Source: Planctomycetota bacterium (GTDB lineage: Bacteria > Planctomycetota > J058 > JARGOJ01). From it: a stretch of 7,878 nucleotides of DNA. The notes under the pieces were generated by a model. It saw nothing but the letters and a program-made list of their open reading frames with translations, did not search any database and was not told where the DNA came from. Shown piece after piece: positions 5,271 through 7,878 of this stretch; positions within the stretch are counted from its first letter, which is position 1; every line of letters starts with the position of its first letter. The position numbers and the translations under genes are program-made. The DNA lies in contig JARGOJ010000386.1 in NCBI GenBank assembly GCA_029210225.1, positions 1 through 7,878 of the forward strand, given 5' to 3'.

Positions 5271-7841
5271 TGAGTAGCCGCAGCTGACGCATTTGAAGCA
5301 TCCATCAGCTTTAACAGCGGACGCACACTGGCAACTTGGGCACATAAGTATGAAGCCTCGAGATTTCGCCGAGCTTTCTTGCTTTTTAATGCGATTTACG
5401 ACGGTCACTTTCGCGCTGCCGTTCGACTTGCCGTTGGCACCGTTGGCTTTGCCATTGGTCCCATTGGCTTTGCCATTGCTGCCATTAGCCTTGCCGTTCG
5501 TTCCATTGGCCTTTTTGATGGACCCCGGAACGAGGAGACTACCGACATCCATGGCGAGGTCACCCTCTTGGGCCATGTCTTGGTCGAGCTTACGCATGGC
5601 TCTGATGTTCTCAACTTTGTCAAGAAGGGTCTGGAGACAGAGTGCGACACCGTCTGGCACACTGCGAACTCGCTTCACACCGAAGCCGATAGACTGGCTG
5701 GATGCGATCCCGCGAAGTTGGCCGATAACCAATTGGAGTCGGCGTTTAGTGGGCACATTGGAGTTGAGGCGAAGGATCAAGCTAACGAGACGTCCGAGGG
5801 CGTCGGTATCAGCGTCGATATCGCTTCCAGCCTTGGACAGACGGATAAAGACATCGAAGAGAAGATCCTTATCCATATCCAAGTTCAGTGTCACGTGAAC
5901 ACGGCCGAGGTGAGTCACAACAGAGTGAGTCAAGCCCATGCGGGGATCGGTGGGGAGAGGAGCCACTTCTGGACGTGGTTCTTCGCGCTTAACCTCGACG
6001 GGTGCTTCTTCCTTTTTGCTGTCAGCGTCGTCGTCAATCTTAACGAGGCATTGCTCGTCGCGAGAGCCGTCACGGTAGACAGTTCCGCCCTTACAGCCGG
6101 TCTCATAGAGCTTACGATAGAAGCTTTCGACGTCTGCGACGGTGTAATCATTGGGGAGGTTACAGGTCTTAGAGATCGAAGAGTCCACGAATCGTTGAGC
6201 GGCGGCCATAATGCCAAGGTGTTCGTCGGGGCCGAGGTCTTCGGTCACAACAAAGTGGGCTGGAAGATCGCCCTCATGGCCTGTCGCGGCGCGGAATTCA
6301 CGCACAATCGGCTCTTCAACGACGTTATTTCCAAGGTGGCCACGTTGCTCAAAGCGGAACATGAAGTATGGCTCAATCCCTGTGCTTGTTGAGGTCATCG
6401 AGCCGGTTGTGCCTGTCGGAGCAATCGTCGTCAAGGTCACGTTCCGCAGGCCGTCTTGGCGGATTCCTTCCCGGATATATTCGGGAAGAAGCTTGGCGAA
6501 TCCACTCTCGAGAAGGGGCTCGGCCTCAAACCTTGGGAAGGGACCTTTACGCTTTGAGATCTCAACAGAAGACTCGTAGGACGCATTGCGAATGGTCTCG
6601 AAGACTTTTTCCGTCACGGCGACGCTGGCCTTAGAGCCGTAGCGAATACCGGCGCGGATGAGCATTTCTGCCATACCCATAACACCAAGTCCGACACGAC
6701 GCTCGCTCTTTTGCTGGCGCTCGTTCTCAGTCATGACATAGGGAGTCTTGTCGATGACATTGTCGAGGAAGTGGACAGCAGTGCGAGTGACTTCGGCGAG
6801 GTGATCGATATCAAGGCGCTGATCGATCATCGCTGGGTTGAAGTCGTCATCGGAGACATTTGACCAGAATGAGTGGCCGTTATCGTTCTCTTTGACATAG
6901 TTTGCGAGGTTCAATGCGCCGAGGTTGCAAACGCCCCAGCCGGGAAGGCCTTGCTCACCGCAGGGATTGGTGCAGCGAATGTTTGTGTAGTAGTGGCTGT
7001 TGGCCATTTTGTTATAGCGGTCGACGAAGAAGAGACCAGGCTCGGCGCTGCCCCAAGCGCTTTTACAGATTGAATTGAAAAGGTCGCGGGCTTTGTATGT
7101 TTGATAGTTCGTGACAGGCTTGCCTGCGGCGCGCCAAGTGTTGATATCGCCAGTCCAGAGTGTGTCGTATTCTGGATCGTTGCGATCTGGGAAGACCGTT
7201 GTCCAGTCGCCATCGGACTCAACAGCTTCCATAAAGTCGTCGGTCATGCCAACAGAGATGTTGGCGTTATCGAGCTTGCCGATCTTGTGCTTCGCGGTGA
7301 TGAACGACTCGATATCGGGGTGCCAGACGTCGAGAATAATCATGAGAGCGCCACGACGGGAACCGCCCTGCTCAACCTTACCCGTAATAATAGAGTATAG
7401 ATCGGCCCAGGAAACAGCACCGGAAGAACGTCCGTTGACACCCTTTACATAGTCGTATTTTGGACGGAGGCTTGAGACGTTGATTCCAACACCACCACCG
7501 CGACTCATAATTTCGAACTGCTGTTGAGCCGTCTCAAGGATGCCTTTACGACTGTCTTTCGGGCTCGGAACCACGAAGCAGTTGTAGTAAGTCAGGTCAC
7601 CAGGAGCTCCGGCACCTGCGAGGATACGTCCACCAGGGACAAAGTCCTTGGACTCTAAGATCCTTTGGAAGTCGAGCTGAGCTTCATCCGCCAACGTGGT
7701 TGTCGACTCAACGCTCGCGATCGCTTTAGCGACCCGGCGACAGAGATCGGCGTATTCAAGCTCTTGAGGACTATCAATGTGCTCAAAAGGAATTTGGTAC
7801 GTCGGCTGCTCTGGATCGTCTCTCAAGACGACGGTGGCCAT
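5262..7841 (-). CDS. nrdJ: Adenosylcobalamin-dependent class II ribonucleotide reductase (possibly incomplete at N-terminus)
   Basis: NrdJ reduces ribonucleotides to deoxyribonucleotides, using a thiyl radical made from adenosylcobalamin, with or without oxygen. Motifs, numbered from the ATG at 7841: YNCFVVP (86-92) with redox Cys88; GGGVGIN (115-121); NPCGE (292-296) with Asn292, thiyl Cys294 and Glu296; CNLGAL (305-310) with the redox partner Cys305; TIAPTGTTGS (472-481). The segment SSISKTCNLP (554-563) and GGTVYRDGS (585-593) close the catalytic barrel. A charged Glu/Lys/Pro linker (about 602-632) leads to a TSCPD-type domain (about 635-745). The linker of Lys-Ala-Asn-Gly heptads (777-808) follows. 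The protein ends in a zinc ribbon with Cys834, 837, 848, 851, 854 and 859; the terminal GYSEC supplies the likely electron-relay cysteines. All catalytic residues are present. The ATG lacks a Shine-Dalgarno sequence and the frame has no stop up to base 7878, so translation may start upstream. Confidence 0.96.
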   Translation of the reverse strand: MATVVLRDDPEQPTYQIPFEHIDSPQELEYADLCRRVAKAIASVESTTTLADEAQLDFQRILESKDFVPGGRILAGAGAPGDLTYYNCFVVPSPKDSRKGILETAQQQFEIMSRGGGVGINVSSLRPKYDYVKGVNGRSSGAVSWADLYSIITGKVEQGGSRRGALMIILDVWHPDIESFITAKHKIGKLDNANISVGMTDDFMEAVESDGDWTTVFPDRNDPEYDTLWTGDINTWRAAGKPVTNYQTYKARDLFNSICKSAWGSAEPGLFFVDRYNKMANSHYYTNIRCTNPCGEQGLPGWGVCNLGALNLANYVKENDNGHSFWSNVSDDDFNPAMIDQRLDIDHLAEVTRTAVHFLDNVIDKTPYVMTENERQQKSERRVGLGVMGMAEMLIRAGIRYGSKASVAVTEKVFETIRNASYESSVEISKRKGPFPRFEAEPLLESGFAKLLPEYIREGIRQDGLRNVTLTTIAPTGTTGSMTSTSTGIEPYFMFRFEQRGHLGNNVVEEPIVREFRAATGHEGDLPAHFVVTEDLGPDEHLGIMAAAQRFVDSSISKTCNLPNDYTVADVESFYRKLYETGCKGGTVYRDGSRDEQCLVKIDDDADSKKEEAPVEVKREEPRPEVAPLPTDPRMGLTHSVVTHLGRVHVTLNLDMDKDLLFDVFIRLSKAGSDIDADTDALGRLVSLILRLNSNVPTKRRLQLVIGQLRGIASSQSIGFGVKRVRSVPDGVALCLQTLLDKVENIRAMRKLDQDMAQEGDLAMDVGSLLVPGSIKKANGTNGKANGSNGKANGTNGKANGANGKSNGSAKVTVVNRIKKQESSAKSRGFILMCPSCQCASAVKADGCFKCVSCGYSEC
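5418..5513 (-). repeat. In-frame 21-bp tandem repeat encoding the KANGxNG linker of NrdJ
   Basis: Four copies of the heptad K-A-N-G-[T/S/A]-N-G (NrdJ residues 777-804) are followed by a partial fifth, KSNG. The unit is 21 bp, so copy-number change keeps the frame. Codons differ between copies: Gly is read by GGA, GGC, GGG and GGT, Asn by AAT and AAC, and Lys by AAG and AAA. The peptide repeat is therefore better conserved than the DNA. It joins the TSCPD-type domain to the terminal zinc ribbon. Confidence 0.9.
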
Positions 7842-7878
7842 ACAGGTTTCATTGTCGATCGCTTGGACGAGTCCGATT

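Noticed and set aside
5619..5664. TSCPD-type domain of NrdJ reads RSVPDGV, without the cysteine of the Thr-Ser-Cys-Pro-Asp motif
   Set aside because: From memory, class II reductases commonly have S-L/V-P-D here next to a GFG segment, so this looks like a normal subfamily variant rather than a defect.
5379..6392. Long open frame on the plus strand (337 codons) opposite nrdJ
   Set aside because: It lies wholly antisense to a gene with unmistakable catalytic motifs, matches no known family, and is explained by nrdJ codon bias.

Overview
The window carries five protein-coding genes and a repeat-rich intergenic stretch from a bacterium of moderate GC content (judged by eye). No rRNA, tRNA, CRISPR array or transposase gene was seen. 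The lineage cannot be fixed from the sequence. Tandem PilT-type retraction ATPases, a PhyH-family dioxygenase and an adenosylcobalamin-dependent (class II) ribonucleotide reductase with a C-terminal zinc ribbon suggest a free-living environmental bacterium with type IV pili and access to vitamin B12. A deltaproteobacterial-type, PVC or Armatimonadota-like host would fit, but this is a low-confidence guess.

Left part (1-2261, + strand): two overlapping genes encode PilT-family hexameric ATPases. The second is close to textbook PilT. The first has changes in the Walker B and His-box regions. The second has lost the first His-box histidine that the first retains. The pair is probably translationally coupled, and the two proteins probably act together at the base of the pilus.

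Middle part (2262-4755, + strand): an AT-rich leader with operator-like repeats precedes a phytanoyl-CoA dioxygenase (PhyH) family gene. Next comes a 41-codon gene with a near-perfect Shine-Dalgarno sequence, which lies in a segment that can pair with an upstream pyrimidine tract. A strong intrinsic terminator closes this unit. A separate gene follows for an unrecognised, probably membrane-anchored protein with an extracytoplasmic domain, ending in its own terminator.

Intergenic part (4756-5261): between the convergent units there is no credible gene. It holds a series of palindromic elements, including a long imperfect inverted repeat of the CCCTCACCCC type. On the right are hairpins and terminators serving the minus-strand gene.

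Right part (5262-7841 and probably beyond, - strand): nrdJ, the class II ribonucleotide reductase that makes deoxyribonucleotides. It has intact catalytic cysteines, a TSCPD-type domain, a linker of Asn-Gly-Lys heptad repeats and a terminal Cys-rich zinc ribbon. Its reading frame stays open to the window edge, so its true start may lie outside.
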